Below, piece after piece: positions 27,783 through 35,466 of a DNA stretch of 64,000 nt. Position numbers and translations under genes: made by a program. Source of the stretch: JAVJSU01 sp040219275. GTDB taxonomy: Bacteria > Chloroflexota > Anaerolineae > Aggregatilineales > Phototrophicaceae. The notes under the pieces are model-generated. The model worked only from the letters and a program-made list of their open reading frames with translations. It made no database searches and was not told the DNA's origin. The DNA is taken from NCBI GenBank assembly GCA_040219275.1, contig JAVJSU010000014.1:43928-107927 (forward strand), read 5' to 3'. Every line of letters begins with the position of its first letter. The stretch's first letter is position 1.

Positions 27783-28427
27783 ATGAGTAACGATCACGAC
27801 CCTGTTATTCAACCGCCGACCAACACGCCCACAAAACAGCGTGTCTCTCCGGCGATTATCCTATTCCTGATAACCGGCATCATGGGCTTAGCCGCCGCTG
27901 GCATTGTCCTGCTATTTGAAGGCGACTCCAACAGCGCCTACGAAACTTACGATAGCCTGACCGCGCCCCGTGCCATCCGTGACTGGCAAGCGCCCGATTT
28001 TGATATACAAACGCTCGACGGCGACACCGTCACCCTCGCCGATTATCGCGGACGGGTGATCTTTCTCAATTTCTGGTGGACGGGATGCCCGCCCTGCATC
28101 CGCGAATTGCCCGCCCTGCAAGCCTTCAACGCAGAGCAAAGAGACAACTTTGGCGACGATGGCGCAATCGTGCTGGCGATCAATCAAGGCGAATCGCCGG
28201 AGCAAGTGGGCGAATTTTTAGACGAACTCGGCGTAGAGGGCATCACCGTCCTCATGGATCGCGCCCGCGTCTGGGGTGACGATTACGGTGTGTCCGGCTT
28301 CCCGACGACCTTCATCATCGACGCAAACGGCATGGTGCGCTTCCGCAAACTCGGCGAATTGGATGTCGAGACCATGAACGAATATGTTGATCTCGTCGCC
28401 GAGCCAGAAACTTCATCGCAAGGGTAG
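27783..28427 (+). CDS. TlpA-like membrane-anchored thioredoxin
   Basis: 214 aa from the ATG at 27783, which has GAGG eight bases upstream; in-frame GTG 27741 and ATG 27765 lie before it. A membrane helix (VSPAIILFLITGIMGLAAAG) is followed by an AhpC/TSA-type redoxin domain: FDIQTLDGDTVTLADYRG, the active site WWTGCPPC, and the cis-Pro loop GVSGFPTTFIID. TlpA/ResA proteins reduce protein disulfides outside the membrane, often for cytochrome c maturation. No Ccm genes are adjacent, so the client is unknown. Confidence 0.88.
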   Translation: MSNDHDPVIQPPTNTPTKQRVSPAIILFLITGIMGLAAAGIVLLFEGDSNSAYETYDSLTAPRAIRDWQAPDFDIQTLDGDTVTLADYRGRVIFLNFWWTGCPPCIRELPALQAFNAEQRDNFGDDGAIVLAINQGESPEQVGEFLDELGVEGITVLMDRARVWGDDYGVSGFPTTFIIDANGMVRFRKLGELDVETMNEYVDLVAEPETSSQG

Positions 28428-28503
28428 GCGGAATCGTTATTTTATATCGTGTAAATTAATCGGTCTTTTAACGCCTCTCCTAGCTCTCAAAAAGAGGAAA
28501 TAA

Positions 28504-28565
28504 AGTCCCTCGCCCCAAACCGACGTGTCTACGCGAGGTGTGGGAGAGGGATTTAGGGTGAGGGG
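28504..28565. repeat. Dispersed palindromic repeat, family 1, copy 4
   Basis: AGTCCCTCGCCCCAAACCGA to GGGAGAGGGATTTAGGGTGA. Between the arms is an unusual insert with GACGTGTCTACGCGAGG. It sits between the TlpA and propeller genes. Confidence 0.65.
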
Positions 28566-28600
28566 ATTTCGAGATTTTCCGATCAGCAGAAAGTCCCTAA

Positions 28601-29755
28601 ATGGCAACTTATTTCCGCAAACTCTCCCGCTTCGATCTCTTCGTCGCCAGCATCCTGATCCTGCTGGTCGTCGCCGTACTGATCGTATCCGTTATCGGGA
28701 ACAATAGTGATGATAGTCTGCAAGTCGCTTATCTCGTCCCCGGTGGCTCAAATGTCGCCAATGTCTGGGTCGCTGATCCCGACTCGCCCGAAGATGCCCG
28801 TCAGGTCACCTTCACCACCATCGGCGTGGATAGCTTCACCGTCAGTCCCGACGGCGATTTTATCGTCTATGCGGAGCGCGACTTTGAAAGCGGCGCAACC
28901 GAACTCCGGCAGGTCAATCTCCGCAACGGCACACAGCAAACCCTCACCGCCTGCATCGAAGAAAGTAGCATCTGCACCTTTCCCGTCTATAGCCCCGCCG
29001 GAGACAAAATCGCCTACGAACGTCGCACCATCGGACGCGCCGTCAATGCAGGCAGTCCGCAGGCACGCCTCTGGATTCTCGACCTCTCCACGCCCGCAAA
29101 TGACACCTACCCCCTCATCGACGAGCCGGACATCCTCGGCATGGGCGCGGTCTGGTCTGCCAACGGATCCAAAATCGCCTTCTATGATCGCGCCAACGCC
29201 GGCTTCATGATCTATGATTTCACCGCCGCCGCCAACGGACAAACCGCCGCCACGTTCATCCCCTCCGGCTCAGATTACCCCGCCTCACTCTCTCCCGACG
29301 GCACGCAGATCGTCTTCCCGGAAATTCTGCTCGGCGATAGTCTCGTCCGCGCTTATCTGCAAATCGCTGATCTCGACACCCTGCAATTTCAGGTCCTCAC
29401 CCAGCCAGAAGAAAACGCCTTCGATGCCACCACCGCCTACCGACCCGACGGCACGAGTATCGCCATTTCACGCCGTTACCTCGACGGAGACCGCTTTACC
29501 GCCGGACAGCAAATTTTCCTGCTGGATATTCAGGATGGCTCGCTTGACCCGCTCATTTTTGACGCAAACTTTTCGCATGGTGTGTTTTCGTGGAGTCCCG
29601 ACGGGCGCTATCTCATCATCCAGCGATTCCAGAACGCCAGCGCCACCACGCCCATCACCAACGCCACCCTCACCGAAATCTGGCGCTACGATATGACCAC
29701 CCGCCAACTCACCCGGATCGCCGAAAACGCCTACTCCCCCCGCTGGATTCCTTAA
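28601..29755 (+). CDS. Membrane-anchored TolB-like propeller protein
   Basis: 384 aa. A single N-terminal helix (FVASILILLVVAVLIVSVIG) anchors a PD40/TolB-like propeller with FTVSPDGDFIVYAERD, YPASLSPDGTQIVFPE and FSWSPDGRYLIIQRF. It ends in PRWIP, the W-x-P ending shared with other propellers in this window. It follows tlpA by 173 bases with a repeat in between, so joint transcription is possible but unproven. Confidence 0.78.
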   Translation: MATYFRKLSRFDLFVASILILLVVAVLIVSVIGNNSDDSLQVAYLVPGGSNVANVWVADPDSPEDARQVTFTTIGVDSFTVSPDGDFIVYAERDFESGATELRQVNLRNGTQQTLTACIEESSICTFPVYSPAGDKIAYERRTIGRAVNAGSPQARLWILDLSTPANDTYPLIDEPDILGMGAVWSANGSKIAFYDRANAGFMIYDFTAAANGQTAATFIPSGSDYPASLSPDGTQIVFPEILLGDSLVRAYLQIADLDTLQFQVLTQPEENAFDATTAYRPDGTSIAISRRYLDGDRFTAGQQIFLLDIQDGSLDPLIFDANFSHGVFSWSPDGRYLIIQRFQNASATTPITNATLTEIWRYDMTTRQLTRIAENAYSPRWIP

Positions 29756-29787
29756 ATTCAGGAAAATAACGGCTAAAGGGAAGCATC

Positions 29788-29835
29788 AAAGTCCCCCTCT
29801 AGCCCTTGAGGGAGAGGGGATTTAGGGGGTGAGGG
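29788..29835. repeat. Dispersed palindromic repeat, family 1, copy 5
   Basis: AAGTCCCCCTCTAGCCCTTG then AGGGAGAGGGGATTTAGGGG. It lies just after a propeller gene and may help end transcription. Confidence 0.6.
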
Positions 29836-29873
29836 CAGCTATAGGTTTCAACCAGTGTTAGAAAGGGTGGCGT

Positions 29874-30434
29874 TCAACCGCGAACGGCGTACCGCACAGC
29901 AACTATTTCGTTGGAGAACGCTCGCTCTTCGATCAGCTCCAGTTTCGACCGCACGCCATCCGGAAAGAACCGTTTTCCGCCCCCAACGATGATAGGGTGA
30001 ATAAACAGTCGGACTTCATCGACAAGACCGGCTCTAAGCGCGTGCGCCGCGAGTCCAGGACCGTTGATACTTATGTCGCGCTCGGCATCCGCTTTGAGCC
30101 GCCGGACTGCATCGGGATCGAACTCACGTTCAATCCGCGTCCACACACTGCGCGGCTCAGCCAGCGTACTGGAGTAGACGATCTTCTCCGCCGCCTGCCA
30201 AATCCTCGCATAGTCGAGCGAAAATTGCGGCAAGTCATGGTCTGCATAGTCCTTCTCCCAGAAGACCATCGAGTCGTACATATTTCGTCCGTAGAGATAG
30301 GTGCCGATTGACGACGTAAAATCATTAATGTAGCCGTTTATCTCCTTATCGGGGGCAGTCCAACCAAAGTCGCCTTGCGCGTCTTCAACATAACCATCGA
30401 GCGATGTTTGCATCAAGTAGATCAGCTTAGCCAT
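29874..30434 (-). CDS. Dihydrofolate-reductase-family (RibD C-terminal-like) protein
   Basis: 186 aa. The pattern LIYLMQTSLDGYVEDAQGDF, YLYGRNMYDSMVFWEK, GPGLAAHALRAGLVDEVRLF and IVGGGKRFFPDG is that of the YwjB/RibD-C group of NADPH-binding reductases. The physiological substrate of these stand-alone proteins is generally unknown. Single gene, facing the preceding propeller gene. Confidence 0.85.
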   Translation of the reverse strand: MAKLIYLMQTSLDGYVEDAQGDFGWTAPDKEINGYINDFTSSIGTYLYGRNMYDSMVFWEKDYADHDLPQFSLDYARIWQAAEKIVYSSTLAEPRSVWTRIEREFDPDAVRRLKADAERDISINGPGLAAHALRAGLVDEVRLFIHPIIVGGGKRFFPDGVRSKLELIEERAFSNEIVAVRYAVRG

Positions 30435-30596
30435 GCAATTTTCCTCTAACTAAAAGAAATAATCACCAGTTTTCAGTATAACATATGTTCTATTATCACA
30501 ATGAGATTAAGCACGCCGAAAACGCTAATTCCCAGCGACGCGTGCCGTCATCAAAATCCATCCCATTTTCATATACACTTCTTACCCTTTATGGAC

Positions 30597-30602
30597 TATA
30601 AT
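30597..30602 (+). promoter_or_regulatory. Consensus -10 box of the tmRNA-like gene
   Basis: A perfect TATAAT. The first G of the predicted RNA acceptor stem (30609) is seven bases after the box, the normal spacing for a start point. The -35 region (TACACT at 17-bp spacing) is weak. Confidence 0.6.
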
Positions 30603-30608
30603 GAACCC

Positions 30609-30731
30609 GGGAGTGAAAAGGTATCGATTCGGTGTACTGCCCGGCGAGTAGCGTGAAGGCGCATTGACAAAACGTGGAAACCGGCACACAGAGGTATATT
30701 GAAGACTCCGGTTCGAGTCCGGACACTTCCA
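30609..30731 (+). ncRNA. Compact tmRNA-like RNA lacking the usual mRNA domain
   Basis: About 123 nt, bounded by TATAAT upstream and a six-T run directly after. The ends make a tRNA-like domain: a 7-bp acceptor stem GGGAGTG (30609-30615) with CACTTCC (30724-30730, one G-U), discriminator A, and a T arm TCCGG-TTCGAGT-CCGGA. The 5' segment AAAAGGTATCGAT matches the tmRNA D-arm analogue (consensus AAAGGnnTCGAC). TTCGGTGTACT-type bases 30629-30638 pair over 10 bp (with G-U) with GGTATATTGA (30693-30702), as tmRNA helix P2 does, and AGAC then leads into the T stem, as GGAC does in tmRNA. Only 54 nt lie inside P2, too few for the tag frame and pseudoknots. CCA is not encoded. It may be a functional minimal form or a deleted ssrA copy. 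Confidence 0.65.
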
Positions 30732-30973
30732 CTTTTTTCTTATCAAGCCAACGCCACTTCTAGCATCGAATTCAGTCAAACACTCGTCATCGACTTCTCC
30801 TGTGCGGCTATTTGCACACCGGACAATCCTCCACGCTCCCAATTTTTGAAGTGTGAAGTCCAACGTACCGCACTCGTTCGAGAGTCGCTTTCAAGTCCCC
30901 CCGCCAGTCTTGTGGGCTGAGGAGCTTTAAGGCTTGTCCAGTACTCTTGATAAGCATTATTTGCTAAGATATT

Positions 30974-31061
30974 GACCTCACCCACCCCTTCCGAACTCCA
31001 GCTAAAGGCTGTCGTTCTCCCTCCCCTCTCCAAATTTTGGAGAGGGGAGGGAGTGAGGTTT
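30974..31061. repeat. Dispersed palindromic repeat, family 1, copy 6
   Basis: Ends GACCTCACCC and GAGTGAGGTT. The core at 31018-31052 is a perfect 17-bp inverted repeat around a single T, beginning TCCCTCCCCTCTCCAAA. It is the most perfect hairpin of the family in this window. Confidence 0.7.
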
Positions 31062-31271
31062 CAAATCGACTGCTTAAATTTCCCGTGTCGTCTGTTTTTC
31101 AAGTACCGGACAACGCTATCTAGAGGGGGGATTGCTTTAACAGGTATTTAAATCATACCTTGGGTAAAACGGTGCAAGTGCGTAACGTCAGTGATTAGTT
31201 TTTAGTTGAAAAGCGCAAGCATAAAGACGTGAAGAAAATTATAGGCTTAAATATTCGTTCGTCCTTCTGCC

Positions 31272-31300
31272 TTGCCCCACTAAAGTGGCTATGATACAAT
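31272..31300 (+). promoter_or_regulatory. Candidate promoter of rpsB-tsf
   Basis: TTGCCC (31272-31277) and TACAAT (31295-31300) are 17 bases apart. The spacer contains the small palindrome CCACTAAAGTGG. It would give a leader of about 170 nt. Confidence 0.55.
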
Positions 31301-31306
31301 GCTCCG

Positions 31307-31476
31307 CCGGGTCAGGGGACTAGTTTCGGCTTGTCAATGACCCAAAAATCACACGTCTGGACTTGCCTCGTGTTGTTTCATCTCTGTCAATCAGCAACGA
31401 ACTGGCACAATGATGAGATTACGGGCAGGGACGAAGGGCGTGATCGTAAAAACACGTTTAAGTTTAGGAGTAATAC
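31307..31476 (+). promoter_or_regulatory. Long rpsB 5' leader, possible autoregulatory structure
   Basis: GGGTCA (31309-31314) pairs with TGACCC (31338-31343) at the start of the leader, followed by an A-run. S2 operons in several phyla carry structured leaders bound by S2; whether this one does cannot be decided by eye. Confidence 0.3.
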
Positions 31477-32316
31477 ATGCCTTCTCAGGTAACTATGAAA
31501 CAGTTGCTAGAGATGGGTGTACATTTCGGTCACCGCACCCAAAAGTGGAACCCGAAGATGTCACCCTATATCTTTACGCAACGCAACGGTATTCACATTC
31601 TTGATTTGCAACAGACCATCGTCAACCTGCACAAATATCATGATATGTTGCGTGATATAGGTGCGCGGGGTGGTACGGTGCTGTTCGTCGGTACGAAGCG
31701 TCAGGCGCAGGATACCGTCGCACAGGAAGCAGACCGTTGTGGAATGCCGTATGTGAACCATCGCTGGCTTGGTGGCACGATGACCAATTGGCGCACCATC
31801 CGCGAACGTATCGACACCCTCAAGAAACTGGAAGCGGCGCGTGATCGTGGCGATTTCAAGAAAATCACCAAGCGTGAAGCCCTGCTCCGTGAGCGCAAGA
31901 TTGAGAAATTGCAATTGCGCCTCGGCGGTATCCGCGACATGCAACGTCTGCCAGACTTGATCGTGATTGTTGATACCCGTCGTGAATTTACCGCAGTTAA
32001 GGAAGCCAACATTCTGGATATTCCGGTACTCGGTTTGTTGGATAGCAATAGCGACCCGGACACTATTGACTACGTACTGCCCGCCAATGACGACGCAATG
32101 CGCTCCATTAAATTGATGGTGAGCGCCCTTGCGGATGCGATCATTGAAGGTAAGGCGATGCGTAAGGCGGAAGACTTCGACGAAGAAATTGATGGTGCAG
32201 ACTCATCCTTCGACTATGACGACGATGATGATGCTAGCGACGAAGCGTATCTGGGTGCATCCACATTGGCAAAACTACGTGATGCCAAATTGTTTGAAGA
32301 TGATGACGAGGACTAA
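31477..32316 (+). CDS. rpsB: 30S ribosomal protein S2
   Basis: 279 aa. Canonical S2 start TMKQLLEMGVHFGHRTQKWNP and the conserved blocks NRWLGG-type (NHRWLGGTMTNW), LPDLIVIVDTRREFTAV and IPVLGLLDSNSDP. An acidic C-terminal extension (residues about 225-279, Asp/Glu-rich) is longer than in E. coli S2. AGGAG lies just upstream of the ATG. First gene of the rpsB-tsf pair. Confidence 0.97.
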   Translation: MPSQVTMKQLLEMGVHFGHRTQKWNPKMSPYIFTQRNGIHILDLQQTIVNLHKYHDMLRDIGARGGTVLFVGTKRQAQDTVAQEADRCGMPYVNHRWLGGTMTNWRTIRERIDTLKKLEAARDRGDFKKITKREALLRERKIEKLQLRLGGIRDMQRLPDLIVIVDTRREFTAVKEANILDIPVLGLLDSNSDPDTIDYVLPANDDAMRSIKLMVSALADAIIEGKAMRKAEDFDEEIDGADSSFDYDDDDDASDEAYLGASTLAKLRDAKLFEDDDED

Positions 32317-32324
32317 AGACACAA

Positions 32325-32960
32325 ATGGCTGAAGTTACTGCCGCAATGGTGAAAGAACTGCGCGATGCAACGGGGGCAGGTCCTCTGGATTGCAAAAAGG
32401 CGCTGATTGAAAACGATGGTGATGTTCAAAAGGCGATGGATTGGCTCCGTGAAAAGGGCATTTCCAAAGCATCCAAGAAATTGGGCGCGGGACGAAGCAT
32501 GAACGAAGGTGTGGTTGAAACCTACGTTCACTTTAACAAGCGTATCGGCGTGATGGTTGAGGTCAATTGCGAGACGGATTTCGTCGCCGCGACGGACGCG
32601 TTCCAACAATTCGCCAAAGATGTCGCCCTGCACATCGCCACCATGTCACCGGAATTCGTGAGCGTTGAAGAAGTGAACGACGCTGTCGTGACAAAAGAAA
32701 AAGATATGCAAATGCGTATCCTCAAAGATGACGAAAAGAATGCCAATAAACCGGATAACATTCTTGAGAAAATCATTGAAGGACGCATGAGTAAATTCTA
32801 CGAGGAAATCGTTCTGCTGGAACAGCCTTTCTTTAAGGATGACTCCAAGAAGGTCAGCGATGCGCTTCGTGAGATCGTTGCAGAAATCGGTGAAAGTGTC
32901 CAGATTTCTCGCTTCGCACGTTATGAACTGGGGCAAGCCGGTGAGACTGACGAAGAATAA
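32325..32960 (+). CDS. tsf: Elongation factor Ts
   Basis: 211 aa, the short EF-Ts form (E. coli 283). The UBA-like N-terminus MVKELRDATGAGPLDCKKAL and the core motif NCETDFVAATDAF are present, followed by a shortened dimerisation region. It exchanges GDP for GTP on EF-Tu. It begins eight bases after rpsB and is clearly cotranscribed. A strong terminator follows, separating it from pyrH. Confidence 0.96.
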   Translation: MAEVTAAMVKELRDATGAGPLDCKKALIENDGDVQKAMDWLREKGISKASKKLGAGRSMNEGVVETYVHFNKRIGVMVEVNCETDFVAATDAFQQFAKDVALHIATMSPEFVSVEEVNDAVVTKEKDMQMRILKDDEKNANKPDNILEKIIEGRMSKFYEEIVLLEQPFFKDDSKKVSDALREIVAEIGESVQISRFARYELGQAGETDEE

Positions 32961-33017
32961 CCTTACGTCTTACGGCTTCCGAAACCCGTCGCTAGCTGTT
33001 TATACTCATTAGAATCA

Positions 33018-33049
33018 AAGGGATTAGCATTTGCTAGTCCCTTTTTTTT
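33018..33049 (+). terminator. Intrinsic terminator of rpsB-tsf
   Basis: A stem of AAGGGATTAGCA with TGCTAGTCCCTT around a very short loop, followed by eight T. One G-T mismatch. A textbook intrinsic terminator. Confidence 0.88.
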
Positions 33050-33188
33050 GCCAGCTAATATTTAAAACAGTAATCAGTTCACAGTAATCAGTTTTCAGTT
33101 CAGGATGTTCGGTATGGCGAATTATTCTGGGATCGTAAGAATAACGAAGATGATGCACGAATAAGTTAAAGGGGATGGTGACAGACAT

Positions 33189-33938
33189 ATGGAAACCAAC
33201 GGTACAGTAAAATCAATTTACAAGCGTATTTTGTTGAAACTGAGCGGTGAGGCACTCGCGCCGGATGCTGGTTTAGGGATTGACCCGGATAAGGCGGATG
33301 AAATCGCTAAAAAGGTCAAGATTGTGGCTGATCTTGGGGTGCAGATCGGGGTGGTGATTGGCGCGGGGAATTTGTGGCGCGGGCAAACCGGTGTCGACCG
33401 CGGGATGGAGCAATCCACCGCAGACCATATGGGGATGATCGCTACAGTCATGAACGGTCTGGCGTTACAGGATGCACTTCAGCGGGTGGGTGTGGAAACA
33501 CGCGTGCAGACCGCTGTGCAGATGAACGCCGTCGCAGAACCGTATATCCGCCTGCGTGCCATTCGCCATCTTGAAAAAGGTCGGGTGGTGGTTATTACCG
33601 GAGGGACGGGCAACCCCTATTTTACGACAGATACCGCCGCCGCCCTGCGCGCGATGGAGATTAACGCGGATATTGTCATCAAGGCGACCAAAGTGGATGG
33701 CATCTATTCTGATGATCCGGTCAAGAACCCTGATGCGGTGCGCTATAACCAACTGAGCTACGATCAGGTGATTGAGAGTCGCTTTAAGGTGATGGACATG
33801 ACCGCCTTCACGCTCTGTCAGGAAAACAACATGCCGATAATGGTGTTGAACTTCTGGGAAGCGGATCATCTGGCGCGGGCGGTTAGCGGGGATAGTAGTG
33901 TCGCCACGCTCATCAATGCGGAGGGGACGTTGCTGTAA
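33189..33938 (+). CDS. pyrH: UMP kinase
   Basis: 249 aa. Bacterial UMPK motifs: KRILLKLSGEALA, IGVVIGAGNLWRG, DHMGMIATVMNGLALQDAL, VVITGGTGNPYFTTDTAAAL and KATKVDGIYSDDP. It phosphorylates UMP to UDP as a hexamer regulated by GTP/UTP in the family. Usually rpsB-tsf-pyrH-frr form one unit; here pyrH is behind a terminator and no frr follows. Confidence 0.96.
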   Translation: METNGTVKSIYKRILLKLSGEALAPDAGLGIDPDKADEIAKKVKIVADLGVQIGVVIGAGNLWRGQTGVDRGMEQSTADHMGMIATVMNGLALQDALQRVGVETRVQTAVQMNAVAEPYIRLRAIRHLEKGRVVVITGGTGNPYFTTDTAAALRAMEINADIVIKATKVDGIYSDDPVKNPDAVRYNQLSYDQVIESRFKVMDMTAFTLCQENNMPIMVLNFWEADHLARAVSGDSSVATLINAEGTLL

Positions 33939-33990
33939 GTAGGTGATTTTTTTGCCTGATGGTTATATAAAACGACAACGTTGAAGCAGA

Positions 33991-34046
33991 TAAGAAAATT
34001 GATCGCATAACGAAAATTGGCGGGCGACCTAACAGGTCGCCCCTAC
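33991..34046 (+). repeat. Dispersed palindromic repeat, family 2, copy 1
   Basis: A body resembling GAAAATTGATCGCATAACG leads to GGGCGACCTAACAGGTCGCC and CCTAC. The same order recurs at 39359-39414, so the repeat is longer than its palindrome. Confidence 0.7.
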
Positions 34047-34195
34047 GAGTTAACTGTTTATTTTCTTAAGGTGCAAGAGGTTGACTTTAAGCATAGTAAA
34101 TAGGTTTGAGCGTGCCATTCGCGTAAATGTTCCGCAAATTATTCGCGGTTTCCCCCTCTTTTCGGTATAAATTTCCATGCTCATCAATTATTTAC

Positions 34196-34225
34196 TTGAC
34201 AAGAAAACCGTCCAGACGGTATAGT
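34196..34225 (+). promoter_or_regulatory. Promoter with embedded TetR-type operator
   Basis: Consensus TTGACA (34196-34201) and TATAGT (34220-34225) with 18-bp spacing. The spacer carries a perfect inverted repeat ACCGTC-CA-GACGGT (34207-34220), just seven bases before the TetR ATG at 34232. This is the arrangement expected for autorepression. Confidence 0.7.
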
Positions 34226-34231
34226 AATGAT

Positions 34232-34783
34232 ATGATAAAGAATTCACAGTCAAAACAGCATCAAATTGTGGTCGCCGCCAGTAATCTGGTGAGCGAGGAT
34301 GGTGTTGGTCAGTTTACGCTAGAAGCCGTTGCGGCGGCGGCAGGTGTGAGTAAAGGCGGTTTGCTCTATCACTTCCCGAACAAGGAAGCGTTGATCGAGG
34401 GGATGATTGATATTTATCTCAACGACTTCGAAGCAGAGTTGGAGCAAATTCGCACAGGGTTGCCAGAAGATCAGCATGGGCGTTGGTTGTGTGCATATGT
34501 CATCGCCAGCTTTGAAGACGTGATCGATTCGTCACTCGTCTCTGCGGCGTTGGCGGCAATCGCCAATCAACCGGAATTGTTGCAACGTCTGGGCAAACGC
34601 TACGATCTGTGGCTGGCGCACGCCATTGATGACGGTGTGAGTCCGATGACGGCAACGCTGGTCATGCTGGCGACGGATGGCATGTGGTACACGCAGACCT
34701 TCGGCTTGAACACCACCGAGCGGGTCGGCTCCACGCAAATCCGTGATTACCTGTTGCGCTTAATCGCCGAAGATCGCACGTAA
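34232..34783 (+). CDS. TetR/AcrR family transcriptional regulator
   Basis: 183 aa from the ATG at 34232. The in-frame start at 34127 lies upstream of the promoter and would add a meaningless leader. The DNA-binding domain is clear (FTLEAVAAAAGVSKGGLLYHFPNKEALIEGM), and the C-terminal ligand domain is of the TetR_C-type with VMLATDGMWYTQTFG. A likely autorepressor via the palindrome in its own promoter. The small-export gene downstream is a plausible target. Confidence 0.88.
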   Translation: MIKNSQSKQHQIVVAASNLVSEDGVGQFTLEAVAAAAGVSKGGLLYHFPNKEALIEGMIDIYLNDFEAELEQIRTGLPEDQHGRWLCAYVIASFEDVIDSSLVSAALAAIANQPELLQRLGKRYDLWLAHAIDDGVSPMTATLVMLATDGMWYTQTFGLNTTERVGSTQIRDYLLRLIAEDRT

Positions 34784-34922
34784 GGCAACCAACCACAATC
34801 CATCACCACACATCACGCTGAGTCACTCCTCGGCGTAAATGCAATTTAATCCTTTCTAACCGCACAAACGCGGCGGGTGGTTTCGTTTACCCTATGCGCA
34901 TATAAGATTTATAGAGGCTAAC

Positions 34923-35360
34923 ATGCTTGACTATCTCGTGATCGCCTTCGGGGCGTGGTTCCTGGGCTTCTTTCCGCTTGCCGAAATTTATGTGGCTGTT
35001 CCGGCGGCAGTCGCAACCGGCATGGATGATATATCCGTGATTTTTTGGACGGTGCTGGGCAATTTTACGCCGGTGCTGGTGATTACCCTGTTTTATGGCT
35101 GGCTGATGCGAAATGAGCGCATTAAAGGCTGGTTAACGCGCTTTGCATCCGAAAAAGTGCGGACGCGGGTGGATCGTTATGGCGTGCTATTCGTGTTGCT
35201 GGTCACACCATGGACGGGCATCTGGGTGATGACGGTGACGGCGCGGGCATTGGGCATGAATCAGACGCGTTTTATGCTAGCGGCATTCGTGAGTATTTTT
35301 TCTTATGCGGTGATTGTGCTGGTGTTAATCCGTGCGGGCGTGGCAGTGGCGGCGGGATAA
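34923..35360 (+). CDS. Small multidrug-export-family membrane protein (COG2426)
   Basis: 145 aa with about four helices. LGFFPLAEIYVAVPAAVATG and YGVLFVLLVTPWTGIWVMT match the Sm_multidrug_ex (COG2426) family, whose transport function is only predicted. It follows the TetR gene by about 140 bases on the same strand, which supports a regulated efflux role. Confidence 0.75.
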   Translation: MLDYLVIAFGAWFLGFFPLAEIYVAVPAAVATGMDDISVIFWTVLGNFTPVLVITLFYGWLMRNERIKGWLTRFASEKVRTRVDRYGVLFVLLVTPWTGIWVMTVTARALGMNQTRFMLAAFVSIFSYAVIVLVLIRAGVAVAAG

Positions 35361-35466
35361 GTCCATCCGCATTCATCTTCACTTCATCATCATTTGCAGT
35401 GATGTGGTATGACAGGGTATGCTACAGGCGATTCGTTAAGCACGATAAGTCTAGCAAGGTCATATT

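Larger units (their letters stand above)
30732..31476. other. Intergenic region between the RNA gene and rpsB
   Basis: 745 bases. It contains family-1 repeat copy 6, a 15-bp word (GTGCGTAACGTCAGT, 31178-31192) repeated exactly at 46189, the rpsB promoter and an rpsB leader of about 170 bases. No protein frame is convincing. Confidence 0.55.

Noticed and set aside
30609..30731. An ordinary tRNA (class II or selenocysteine type)
   Set aside because: Acceptor and T arms fit, but there is no canonical D arm or anticodon arm, and the spacing between D-analogue and T arm is too long; the P2-type pairing fits tmRNA better.
30582..30863. 93-codon minus-strand frame covering the tmRNA-like locus
   Set aside because: It overlaps the structured RNA, its promoter and terminator, has no ribosome site or recognisable protein features, and is better explained as the complement of an RNA gene.
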